A stretch of 64,000 nucleotides of DNA from Nothopassalora personata. Taxonomy: Eukaryota > Ascomycota > Dothideomycetes > Mycosphaerellales > Mycosphaerellaceae. Below are positions 35,124 to 43,773 of this stretch, one piece after another. The notes under the pieces are model-generated. The model was not told the origin of the DNA. It did not search any database and saw nothing but the letters and a program-made list of their open reading frames with translations. Every line of letters begins with the position of its first letter. Within the stretch, counting starts at the first letter, position 1. Location: assembly GCA_033816765.1 (NCBI GenBank), contig CM066289.1:1178001-1242000 (forward strand), in the 5' to 3' direction. The position numbers were made by a program, and so were the translations under genes.

Positions 35124-35468
35124 TGTATCCGGGTGGGTTGTTGGCACTGCATGGGGTAGAGGCCGCAGTGAGTGTCGACAAGCAAGTCGACTACATAGTC
35201 AACAGGCCCATCAGAACGATAGCCGCCGTCTCTTTGTTCACGAATGAATCGTTGGTTGTAGCACGAGCGGCCCCCGTGCTTCGTGGTTCTATTTATGGGC
35301 ATATGGTGGGTACGTGGGGGCGGGCCAATTATTGCTCACGGAATGCATGAGAATTGTCATAGATCACAGAAGGATGATGACTGCGAAATAACTGATATGT
35401 ATCTTGCTAAAATCATAAGCGACCAACGAATTCGCTCTTAAAAGACAGACCGCATCGAAACTCAAGGC

Positions 35469-36326
35469 TCAACCAAAAACCAAAGTCCTAACCTCAATAC
35501 TCTCCCGTCCCGGCCAATCCGCCGGAGTCCTAGGATCAACAAAAGCAGAATGCGGCGTCCTCGCACCATCCCTACTATCATAACACTGCAACAAAATCCT
35601 CTCATCGTTCTTCATGCCACTCCAGTAATACCACTTGCCCTTATCAGTGAACTTGACACCAGCCGTCTCGCCAGTCCTGTGCGGGTATCGGTGCTCAACA
35701 GGGACAATGTCATCGTCCGGCACAGACCGCGAATCTGCATATGCGAGAGGCGACGCGACGACGGGGCCATTCAGTGGTCGCCAGACGTTGATTATGCGGA
35801 CACGACCGTTCTTCAGCTCTTCCGCTTCGTCGCCCATGTGGTAGTCCACTCTCATGTTGGCCGATCGTGTGGTCTGATCGATATGTGCGCGGTTGACGGG
35901 TGCTCGCTTTGCGTTGGGGCCTGAGCGACGGACTGTGTGGTCGAAGATGAAGACTCTCTTCGCGCCGGGCACGTGGTCTAGGAGGAGCTCCTCGACTTCG
36001 GGGTAGTAGTTTGTCTTGATCGCCTCGTCATCTGTGAACTCCTTCTCTTTGCTCTCGATGCCTGAGATTGTTCCAAAGCCGTTGACGTTCATGTCAAAGT
36101 CTTGCTCTCGGCCTCGGATGTCGTGGATTGTGACTTCGTGGCTATCTTCGGAGTAGTTGCGCTGTGGGCTGCCCTCAGGTGGCTCTTCGACGTAGTTCCA
36201 TGGTGCCGAGCCGTCCTTTGGTGGTGCGTAGAAGACGAGCCTTGAGTGGACTTCGCCACGCGGGACGGGAATGTCTTTCGACACGCCGAATTTCTGTTGT
36301 GTCTGGGTGTTGGTTTGTGTGGACAT
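35469..36326 (-). CDS. CmcJ/GA4-desaturase-like 2-oxoglutarate-Fe(II) oxygenase family protein
   Basis: Single exon of 285 aa. The pattern 'RAPVNRAHIDQT', 'RIINVWRPLNGPVVASPLAYAD', 'GKWYYWSGMKNDERILLQCYDS', 'TPHSAFVDPRTP', 'RESIEVRTLVF' is characteristic of the fungal family annotated as GA4 desaturase, CmcJ or NvfI-like. Likely iron ligands are His148 and Asp150 (HxD) and His259, with Arg274 or Arg280 for the 2-oxoglutarate carboxylate; these assignments are inference. Family members hydroxylate or desaturate secondary metabolites. No biosynthetic core gene lies next to it, so the substrate is unknown. The gene appears intact. Confidence 0.85.
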   Translation of the reverse strand: MSTQTNTQTQQKFGVSKDIPVPRGEVHSRLVFYAPPKDGSAPWNYVEEPPEGSPQRNYSEDSHEVTIHDIRGREQDFDMNVNGFGTISGIESKEKEFTDDEAIKTNYYPEVEELLLDHVPGAKRVFIFDHTVRRSGPNAKRAPVNRAHIDQTTRSANMRVDYHMGDEAEELKNGRVRIINVWRPLNGPVVASPLAYADSRSVPDDDIVPVEHRYPHRTGETAGVKFTDKGKWYYWSGMKNDERILLQCYDSRDGARTPHSAFVDPRTPADWPGRESIEVRTLVFG

Positions 36327-37244
36327 GGCGAGGTGTTGGTGATGCTATCAGTTGTAGTGTAGTATCTAACGTAGAAGACCAAGATGTGCGGATACTATGT
36401 GAGCGTAGATGCGACTCAGGACAATGACACGCTACCAAGAGCTGCTATATACCTACGTATGGCCTTGCCACGGCTATAGACGCATGTATTTGTAAACAGA
36501 GCACGAAGAGTCTCTCCACGTCATTGTCTCCAAACACCGATTGGAGACGTGCTAATGCGGAGAAAGGGTACATCGAGGCGAAAACGACCGCGCTCCAATG
36601 AGAACAGTCTTGCTTGGAAACCAGCATTGCGTGATGTTGCGCGTTCTTTAGACCTGGTACAGTCAGTCGAGAGAGTAACTGGGATTTCTATGTTCCAGAC
36701 TGTTAAGAGTACTTCTTTGGGATTATGACTGTGCTGGAAGAACTTGGTGTCAAATGGTTCGCCGCTGCACAGAAGTTATCATCCAGGGTCACGAAACAAG
36801 GAGATAAGATGTTACATTCTCTCAGTTTCTTTGCGTGTGCCTCGAGAATACCTTCTGCCTCTAGAGAACACTTCTCGTTGTCGTATTTCGTGACCCTGGA
36901 TGATAACTTCTGTGCAGCGGTGAACCATTCTCCTGTGGAACAAGGTTGAGTGGTCTGTCAGCAACGTCATCAGTAGAACTAGCCGATGACCCGGACTTTG
37001 TTCGGGCAGGCGGTCCTTGCATACGGCTCTCCCACTGTGGCAGCACATCACTGCAACGAGAAAGCAAATCCAGCCAGCCTTGAGGTGAAGTACGTGCTGC
37101 TATTGCAACGTGTATGAGGGTATGATGAGAGTAGGTTTCCAGCCCTGCCCCGTATGCCCCATGTCGACCGCCTTCTTGGTATATCACCACACGGCATGCT
37201 CTCGTGCCCTCATTAGAAGTTCGAATCAATTCGTGCAATGCTCG
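36327..37244. other. Intergenic with a 44-bp inverted repeat
   Basis: No gene is supported. The stretch contains a strong hairpin or MITE-like inverted repeat at 36753-36929, listed separately. Confidence 0.5.
36753..36929. repeat. 177-bp inverted-repeat element (44-bp arms)
   Basis: Arm 1 (36753-36796) and arm 2 (36886-36929) are reverse complements with one mismatch by eye, separated by 89 bp whose inner edges are weakly complementary. The arm core is CCGCTGCACAGAAGTTATC. No clear target duplication flanks it. It could be a MITE or a transcribed hairpin. Confidence 0.85.
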
Positions 37245-39128
37245 CTAATCCAAACGCTTGATCACAAATACGCTGACCTCTATGCCACGCTCAGCCTTCT
37301 CTGGATCCTGGCCCGGGGCATACGCTCGCTCGGCGACTTCGCGCAACAGCTGTTGGAGCAGCTCTGTCGGTGTTGGTGCCCTTTCCACATGCTCATTACT
37401 GCTCTTCTTCTGGGCTTCCTGTGTGTATTTGCTCATAGCGTCGCGAATTCGTTGCTTTTCTTGCTTGGCCCACCACTCTTTCGCCCACACCTCGCGCTTC
37501 ATCACCACTTCTTCCTTAGACGCATGTGCAAGACAGAAAGTCGCTCTTCGCCCATGGAATCTCTCCATGCTCGAACTCCGCTGCGTGAGAGTCGTGCAGA
37601 GCCTGGTCATCGAGCGCAACATCTGATCATAGTCGGATAGCTGACTGACAGCTGCCATGGTGCCCAGAGTTCTGCCCAAATCGGATGATAATCCGTTGGT
37701 GACCTGGATAGACCGCAGGATGGGGTCGAGTATGGGGCCAAGGTATTCCCTCATGAATCGATCGCCTCCTGCTTTCGTCGGATACACGAAGACCAGACTG
37801 CCATTGTGCGGTGAAAGTTCGACCAGTCGATCCACCAATATCGAGGGGCCGTTGGCATTAAACATGTCTCTGAACTCGTTTGCACTTGTCGGTGGGATAT
37901 ATCGCTCGACGATAGAAATGTTGATTGATGACGGAGGGACGACAGGTCGCGGCGATCGTGGGAGTGATGATAGGTCTTCTTGGTAGTCGGATATCGGAAC
38001 GGCGCTGTCGAATATCTTCTGGGTAAAGTAGTCATCTCCGCCGATAGGGGGACCAGGTGTTGCTGGCGGAGAAGTAGGTAAGTCGGCTAGGTTGAAGCGA
38101 CCTTGTATGGCATGGAAGACGTTAATCCATATCGTAGGCGAGGTGGGGGTTGACCCGTGAATCGCTTCGATGATCTTCGAGTATACATGTCCTTCCGGCG
38201 ACGGGCTGGGTAGAGCATGTGAGAGTACCCTGAGCGGGTTGCTGGGCATGGATGCTGTCCGCATATTCTCCACTATTGAGAGTAAGCTCAATACTGCAAC
38301 ATGTCCACGCTCGGTGAAGCACCTACGCAAGACATTGACGGCGCCGTCTACCCATAAAGGTCCAGAAGCGGGACTTGCAACATCGGTCGTTCCTGCACCA
38401 GGCGCTGCAGCGCCGCCGCCACTTTGCGTGATCTCGAAGGATGATGTCGGATTGCCAGGATCTGTTGGGGGCGAGTTCATAGGAGCATGGGAGACACTCC
38501 TCACCGGCAACCACTGCATCTCTTCGATCTCGGCGGGAGGAGTGAGGGTCGCAACATCGTGTTTGATGGTGGTGGAAACTGCGCGACCACCGGCGACACT
38601 AGGCTTCTCTCCCAAACGAGGTCCCAGCTGGGCGGACGTGTAGTGACCTGACAGGGCGAAGTTGCGTTCCTCACGCGCAAGATCTGCTGGAGCGCCATCC
38701 ATGTCCGAGGTGGCGGCACTCTGGAAACTGAGGCTGCCGAAGCGATCCGGGTGAGGAGCGGCGATGCCGAGCGCGTGAAAGGACGGTAGACGCAGGCCTT
38801 CTGGACTTGGGCGCGAAGGTCGACGCTGTCGAGGCGGGTCTGAGTGGGTAGGTGCGAGGGCCCCGCCTACAATGAGATTCATGTCCGGGAAAGGTTTGTC
38901 GCTGGCAGGAGGCGTCGCGACAGCATGTGCGTTGACATGACCGGGCTCGGGTACGGGGTGGAGGGTGGCAGTAGATTCATCAAAGCGCAAGGCACGTCTC
39001 AGATAACCCGGTGATTGTGCTAAAGAGGTCGGAGGTCGCTCTGGCGGGGTGTCGACGAGCAGATCGGCTGGGGAAGGAAGCGCGTGACTGCGAGGGTCAG
39101 GAAGTGGCAAGATGGCAACATGCCCCAT
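37245..39128 (-). CDS. Conserved-looking hypothetical protein, Pro/Ser-rich N-terminus
   Basis: The frame is open from beyond 39179. The first ATG is at 39128, giving 627 aa. Residues 1 to about 250 are low-complexity and rich in Pro, Ser and Ala. The C-terminal half looks folded: 'ERYIPPTSANEFRDMFN', 'GPSILVDRLVELSPHNGSLVFVYPT', 'GDRFMREYLGPILDPILRS', then a Lys/Glu/Arg-rich helical stretch ('WAKEWWAKQEKQRIRDAMSKY', about residues 540-570), which may be a coiled coil. I do not recognise the family. Absence of stops over 1.9 kb and the folded half support a real gene. A repeat-rich 5' leader precedes it. An upstream exon supplying another start cannot be excluded. Confidence 0.75.
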   Translation of the reverse strand: MGHVAILPLPDPRSHALPSPADLLVDTPPERPPTSLAQSPGYLRRALRFDESTATLHPVPEPGHVNAHAVATPPASDKPFPDMNLIVGGALAPTHSDPPRQRRPSRPSPEGLRLPSFHALGIAAPHPDRFGSLSFQSAATSDMDGAPADLAREERNFALSGHYTSAQLGPRLGEKPSVAGGRAVSTTIKHDVATLTPPAEIEEMQWLPVRSVSHAPMNSPPTDPGNPTSSFEITQSGGGAAAPGAGTTDVASPASGPLWVDGAVNVLRRCFTERGHVAVLSLLSIVENMRTASMPSNPLRVLSHALPSPSPEGHVYSKIIEAIHGSTPTSPTIWINVFHAIQGRFNLADLPTSPPATPGPPIGGDDYFTQKIFDSAVPISDYQEDLSSLPRSPRPVVPPSSINISIVERYIPPTSANEFRDMFNANGPSILVDRLVELSPHNGSLVFVYPTKAGGDRFMREYLGPILDPILRSIQVTNGLSSDLGRTLGTMAAVSQLSDYDQMLRSMTRLCTTLTQRSSSMERFHGRRATFCLAHASKEEVVMKREVWAKEWWAKQEKQRIRDAMSKYTQEAQKKSSNEHVERAPTPTELLQQLLREVAERAYAPGQDPEKAERGIEVSVFVIKRLD

Positions 39129-39180
39129 GGGATGTGCACGCTGGCCGCCAGGAATCGCGACTCGGAGCGCGTCTGACACT

Positions 39181-39265
39181 GCTGCTGATGCTGGTGCTGG
39201 TGCTGGTGCTGGTGCTGCTGCTGGTGCTGGTGCTGGTGCTGCTGTTGCTGCTGTTGTGTGGTGCT
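39181..39265. repeat. GCTGGT/GCT microsatellite in the 5' leader of the preceding gene
   Basis: Repeated GCTGGT and GCT units run for about 80 bp just upstream of the hypothetical gene at 37245-39128. In the gene frame it would read as Ala/Pro, but no ATG precedes it. Confidence 0.9.
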
Positions 39266-39269
39266 GTGC

Positions 39270-40500
39270 TGTGCTGCTGTGTATGAAAGGTAAAGTAGTG
39301 TGTGCGTGGAATTATAGTGGTGACAAGACCATGCGCCAATCGTCCGCTCACATGCACCACGTCGAAGGAAGAGGAAGATGCAAGCTTGATACTCGTAGGT
39401 TAGGCGACACAGTCAGCAACAGCAGCAGCGAGGGCGCGCAGGTGGAGCACACTGCTACAGAGCAGAGGCCAAGATAGGTACATAAAGTTCTGGTGTCAAG
39501 GCTGTGATGAGCAGCAGTGTCGGGCAAGAGAGCGCAGATGTCGGCCCTAGTTCTAATTCTACCTCCTAACTGTACGAGCAAAACCCGCTGGCAAGTGGCA
39601 GAGGACCGAAGCTCCAGCGGCCGGCGGGTCTAGACCACTCAGACGCGCAAACAAGCTCCCATCACACGCACGCGAGGGAACGACTACTGTATCAGGTACC
39701 ATGTACCTTGCTAAATGCGACAGTAGACATGGCATCTTGCTTGGAGGGTACACGGATGGGAGTAAATGCGTGCCTCACCAGCCAGAGAGATGAAGACCTT
39801 GACCCGCCGCGTTCGCCCTTATAGACCAGACCGTGCATGTCACCCGAGCGATAATAAACGGCACTGCCATTTCCAGCTGCGACCGCATCGAAAGCGGCTT
39901 CGTGCATCCATGTCATCCATGTCCCTCGACTATGCACAGAAGACGTGCAGCAGAAGCAGCTCAACCAACGCAGAGTCTGCTAAGCAGCAGTCACACAACC
40001 CTCACGGCACTGTCTTGTCCATCCGGCATCCGCATGCTCTTCACATGGCCATCATCATCAATCAGCTTCCAAATAATGGGGCGCAGCTGTGCCTGCCCAT
40101 CCATACAGTAGCATGGCCGACCATTGAATTTATGCTTTGACATGGTCCACCAATACGGGACATCTCATCCGGCTCCGGAGGAAGGCTAGGCGATGTTTTG
40201 CCTAGCAGGAAGTCGCAGCACGCTGCATGTAACGTGCACATGTTTCAGGGCTTCCGGTCCAGCATGCAAGTGCTCGCATTTTCCAGAGGCTCACAATCAT
40301 GTGCTTGCCGCGGGCATTAATACTGAAAGACCGATGTCTCGGATGGCCTGCGGCAAGCATAGCGCTTTGTGCGCATATGCTGTACCGAGATCTTGCTGGA
40401 GTCTTCTTCTTGGATGAGCCGCTTTCAACAGCCAAGATAAATACATGCCGGGTGCCCGCCGACGGCCCTGGATCTGATTCTACTGCTTCGCAACTAACGA
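39270..40500. other. Stretch with only unsupported short frames
   Basis: Frames up to about 124 codons exist on both strands with no domain or splice consistency. Nothing can be annotated with confidence. Confidence 0.4.
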
Positions 40501-40507
40501 CTGTAAC

Positions 40508-40984
40508 ATGAAATGCGCTTACGCACAACAGCAGAACGCAGTCTGTGCTAATAAGCAAGGCGAACCTCTTTCACTACCCCCGGGCGCGCAGGTGAGCTGC
40601 CAACAATGTTGCAGGCAACACAGTCCGCAAAGCGGCCCACTTCCGCAAGTCCCAAACACCTTACATGCTGTGGACAGTCTTCAACCGCACTTTTGGACGG
40701 GCTTCATGAGCCATTCGACAGCACTAACGGAGAGCACAACCCAGCGCCAGTTTCCACGACCCACCTTACAGGCACGCCAAGAAGCATTCCGGACAGCCGC
40801 TGCATGGAGTTTGCCCGACACTCAACATCGTCTGACAGCCTATGAGAATCAGCGACGCAAGCTGTTCGAGACTGCTGAGCAGCAAGCACCGCAAACCAAT
40901 GTCAACTGTGGAACAGACAACACCTCTCGGGCTGCATGGGTCAGTGCGTGGGACGAGCTGAAAAAGACGCTTCAGAAGCAGTAA
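40508..40984 (+). CDS. Hypothetical 158-aa protein
   Basis: It opens with an ATG at 40508. The first 50 residues are Gln/Cys/Pro-rich and the rest is charged: 'QARQEAFRTAAAWSL', 'RLTAYENQRRKLFETAEQQ', ending 'AAWVSAWDELKKTLQKQ'. The amphipathic, Trp-containing tail looks protein-like, but no family is recognised and the ATG context is unremarkable. It could also be chance. Confidence 0.35.
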   Translation: MKCAYAQQQNAVCANKQGEPLSLPPGAQVSCQQCCRQHSPQSGPLPQVPNTLHAVDSLQPHFWTGFMSHSTALTESTTQRQFPRPTLQARQEAFRTAAAWSLPDTQHRLTAYENQRRKLFETAEQQAPQTNVNCGTDNTSRAAWVSAWDELKKTLQKQ

Positions 40985-41412
40985 GATCGACTTCTCAAGC
41001 ACTCTTGGTGGCATTCGTCTATCACAAATGCACGTCGAGAAGAACATTGCCTGCAGGATCCGATTGTTAGAGATCTACGTAGCTTTCATCATGCTTGTTC
41101 CTCGCATTCCTCGCGGGTATCAATTCGTTGACAGCAGTCATCCACCTTCATTAAGGAGAAAGTTGTTTGCCTTCCGCCACAATCGAGTCTGAGGTGCAAG
41201 GCAGCGAGATGAAAATCTCCATTGCTTTCCACTGGCATACAGCTCGGCTGAGCACATGCGTCGCTCCTTCCTGACGCGAACAAGCATTGTATGCCAAATG
41301 GAGCCATGATCTCTATCAAGCTCATAGATCACATTCATCCATCACTACATCCTTGCATCTTCATTGCACGTATCACCTTAACAACACACGAGCGACCATA
41401 CTGCCTGCAGCA

Positions 41413-41423
41413 CCCCCCCCCCC
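41413..41423. repeat. C11 homopolymer
   Basis: Eleven consecutive C residues, followed by a T/C-rich tract and CCCCGGGGTGGGGG. The complementary G11 run lies at 41794-41804. Confidence 0.95.
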
Positions 41424-41438
41424 TTTCCCTTCCCCGGG

Positions 41439-41810
41439 GTGGGGGCCAAACACACGCACAATAAGAAGCTGGCCCAATGCATTCCGAAAATCACCTCCAC
41501 CACGCCAACCGACTCCAACGGCAACAAAAACCGCTGCACCATAACCGACTGCAAAGACTGCACCAACTGCTCAACCTGTACGTCCCAATTCTCGCTCTCT
41601 CTCTCTCTCCGCACCTCATAGATCCACCTCTTGCACCAAAATGCCGCCAGGTAGACGCTGCACCAACAAGCTCCAACAGCAGAAATTGCCAAGACAAGCC
41701 AGGCCCTGAACACCAACTGCCTCAACTGCAGCGATTGCTCCGGCTTGGAAAATGCCAGGAATCAGGATGAAGGAGTCCATAAAGAGAGCAAGAGGGGGGG
41801 GGGGATTTGA
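41439..41810 (+). CDS. Possible Cys-rich metallothionein-like protein, spliced (tentative)
   Basis: Two + strand segments show the same rare spacing. The first (about 41529-41580) reads 'CTITDCKDCTNCSTC', with four cysteines at CxxC intervals. The second (about 41710-41745) reads 'NTNCLNCSDCSGLENARNQ', with CxxCxxC, and continues to a TGA near 41810. Between them a GTACGT donor follows the first segment at about 41580, and several AG acceptors with pyrimidine tracts precede the second. No ATG starts the first segment, so the 5' end is missing from this model. Metallothioneins bind Cu or Zn through such cysteines. The call rests only on spacing. Confidence 0.3.
41794..41804. repeat. G11 homopolymer
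   Basis: Eleven consecutive G residues at the 3' end of the Cys-rich segment. Confidence 0.95.
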
Positions 41811-42153
41811 AGTGACCGACTTCGAAAGAAAGGCGGGAGGATATGGTGGGAGAGAAAACAAAGTGGTTGAGCAATACCATCTTATCTCTCAGAAGAGAAT
41901 GATTAACAAAATGACCGACCGCTTCGCTCCTCATAGGCTGGCATCTCTTCGTAAAAATACGAGGTATTACATATAAGCTTCACGTCAACGCATTAACGAT
42001 ACGTCCTTTCTCCTCGTGTGGGTATCAATAAGAATCCTATGTCCTTTCCAAAACTCATCGACTTCTGTCTGTTCTGTTCTGTAACGTACTGTACGAATGG
42101 CATCTCTTCTCGTTGGGCTGATGATAGTCGGCCGTGGGGCACCAAATCAACCA

Positions 42154-43773
42154 TCAATCAATCGGCTCCCGCACACTTGCTCGTGTCGTTGCTTGAGGGA
42201 TCGTTCCCTGGGTTTTAGAGGACGCACGGAACAGATTCCTGAGTCTCGTGAGGCGTCTTTGGGGCTTCGGGGCCTCGTTTTCCGGTATTGTTGACAGAGC
42301 ATTTTCCTCATCGGCGTCGTGGTTCTCTTCAACCCCGTAGTCCTCTGCACTCCCGTAGTTGTCATCACCCTCGTAGTTCTCTGCACACTCGTACCCTTCT
42401 TCATCCCCATCGTACACCTCGTCATCAGAGTCCGAAGCGTCACTGAAGCTGTTCGCCCAGTCAAAGTCGGCAAACAGTTGCTGGGCAGCGGCAGAAAGCG
42501 GAGCATACGAATCATGTCCCGCTGCAACTGGTGAGACTGGTGATCGAGGAGTCAAATCCACGTCACCGGTGTCTGAGGCGTCACTGATGAAGTTGTTCGC
42601 CCAGTCAAAATCGGCAAACAGTTGCTGAGCAGCGGCAGAGAGCGGAGCGTACGAATCATGTCCCGCTGAAACTGGGGAGGCTGGGAATCGAGCTAAATCG
42701 GTCTCTGGAGATATATTGCCTTCGCCGACCTTGCCTCTGTCCTCCTATGGTCGTAAGGATTGCCCTTCCACATGTGGTGGGATGAAGGTGAGATGTTCCG
42801 CCCGGGAGGCCAGTCGGCCAGGAACATCCCGACCATGTTTTCGGGGGTTTGGCGAGACTGTTGGTGTACTTTGGGGTCTGTACTCCTGGCGGGGGACGTG
42901 TACCGCGAGAGAGGGTGGCAGTGGACGCACATGTGGCCATGGCTCTTCTGCAGCAGGAAACATCTCTCGTGTAGGCGTTGGCGTCCTCGCGGGCGTCACC
43001 TCGTGTTTGGGCGGTCCACGGTGTTTGTAGCGTGCAGGAAGAGGTCTTTTTGGCCGAGAACTCGCGTTGCCAGTAGGTGACTAGCCTGGGTCTTGACGAG
43101 CGGAAGCTTGTGTGTTATTTTCGGCAGGTGTTGCGCTTCCGGCATGCGTTGTGTTCCTGACGACTAGCTTTAAGTCCCTGACAGGCGTCGGATCTCTGAC
43201 AGATGTTGCATCTCCATCAGGTGTCGCGTTCCTGACAGGCCTGTCACGAAACTTGTAGCGTGCAGGAAGAGGTCTTTTTGGCCGAGCATCCAGGTTGACA
43301 GCGGGTGGGCTATCTGGCCGGCCCGGAGCTACAGCTTTCCTCCATCTTTCAATGTGTGTTGCCAACTCAACAATTGCGGATTCTGCAACAGGTGAGTTGT
43401 CTGGCCTGCCCGGAGTGATAGATCTTCTCCATCTTTCCATACTTGCTGCCCACTCAACAAGTTTCGAATGATCGAGAGGTGTTACGTCTGACCCGCTCCA
43501 ACCAGTTACAGCTCTCCTCCATATTTCCATACGTGTTGTCCAAGGGACAGACGCTGGATCCCCGATAAACGCGGAATCCTCGATAGGTGCTGGACCGTGG
43601 GAAGGCGTGGCATTCCTGTTATCCCTGGCAGGCCTGGAAGTATCTCTTTGCACTGCAGGCCTGTCCTCAGTCACAGGCAGGGGCCTTGAGGCGGCAGTGT
43701 ACCAATTGGGGCTGTAGGATCGAACATTACAGGAGCCCCCGAAGTTGCTAACATCCCAGCCGCAAGCAGGTGG
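42154..43773 (-). CDS. In-frame extension downstream of the Boi-type gene, with two TAG codons (separate gene or readthrough)
   Basis: After the Boi stop (TAG at 43776-43774) the same frame continues for 539 codons, broken only by TAG at 43083-43081 and at 42747-42745, and closes with TGA at 42156-42154. Chance would give roughly 25 stops. Segment 1 has three repeats of about 30 aa ('MEIWRRAV', 'MERWRRSI', 'IERWRKAV') and segment 3 has two repeats of 48 aa ('GHDSYAPLSAAAQQLFADFDW'), then an acidic stretch and a basic tail. No ATG occurs before 43530. It may be a separate gene with an unseen first exon, a C-terminal extension reached by stop readthrough, or a decayed gene. No domain is recognised. 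Confidence 0.5.
42440..42690 (-). repeat. 144-bp direct duplication (48 codons) in the extension
   Basis: The segment around GTTCGCCCAGTCAAA at 42451 recurs at 42595 with about 90 percent identity by eye, in frame. It encodes two copies of a block with 'LFADFDWANxFSDASD'. Confidence 0.9.

Noticed and set aside
35124..35147. EAF-type protein starting at 35147
   Set aside because: The codon is GTG. An ATG at 35123 lies directly before the conserved domain.
37215..37235. tRNA-like GTTCGAATC motif
   Set aside because: No acceptor stem, anticodon arm or A-box at the right distance could be found.
39129..39179. Start of the Pro-rich hypothetical protein at 39179
   Set aside because: The codon there is GTG. 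The first ATG in frame is at 39128.
41616..41861. Antisense hydrophobic frame as a membrane protein
   Set aside because: Its hydrophobic look comes from reading the Cys- and homopolymer-rich stretch backwards. There is no family resemblance.
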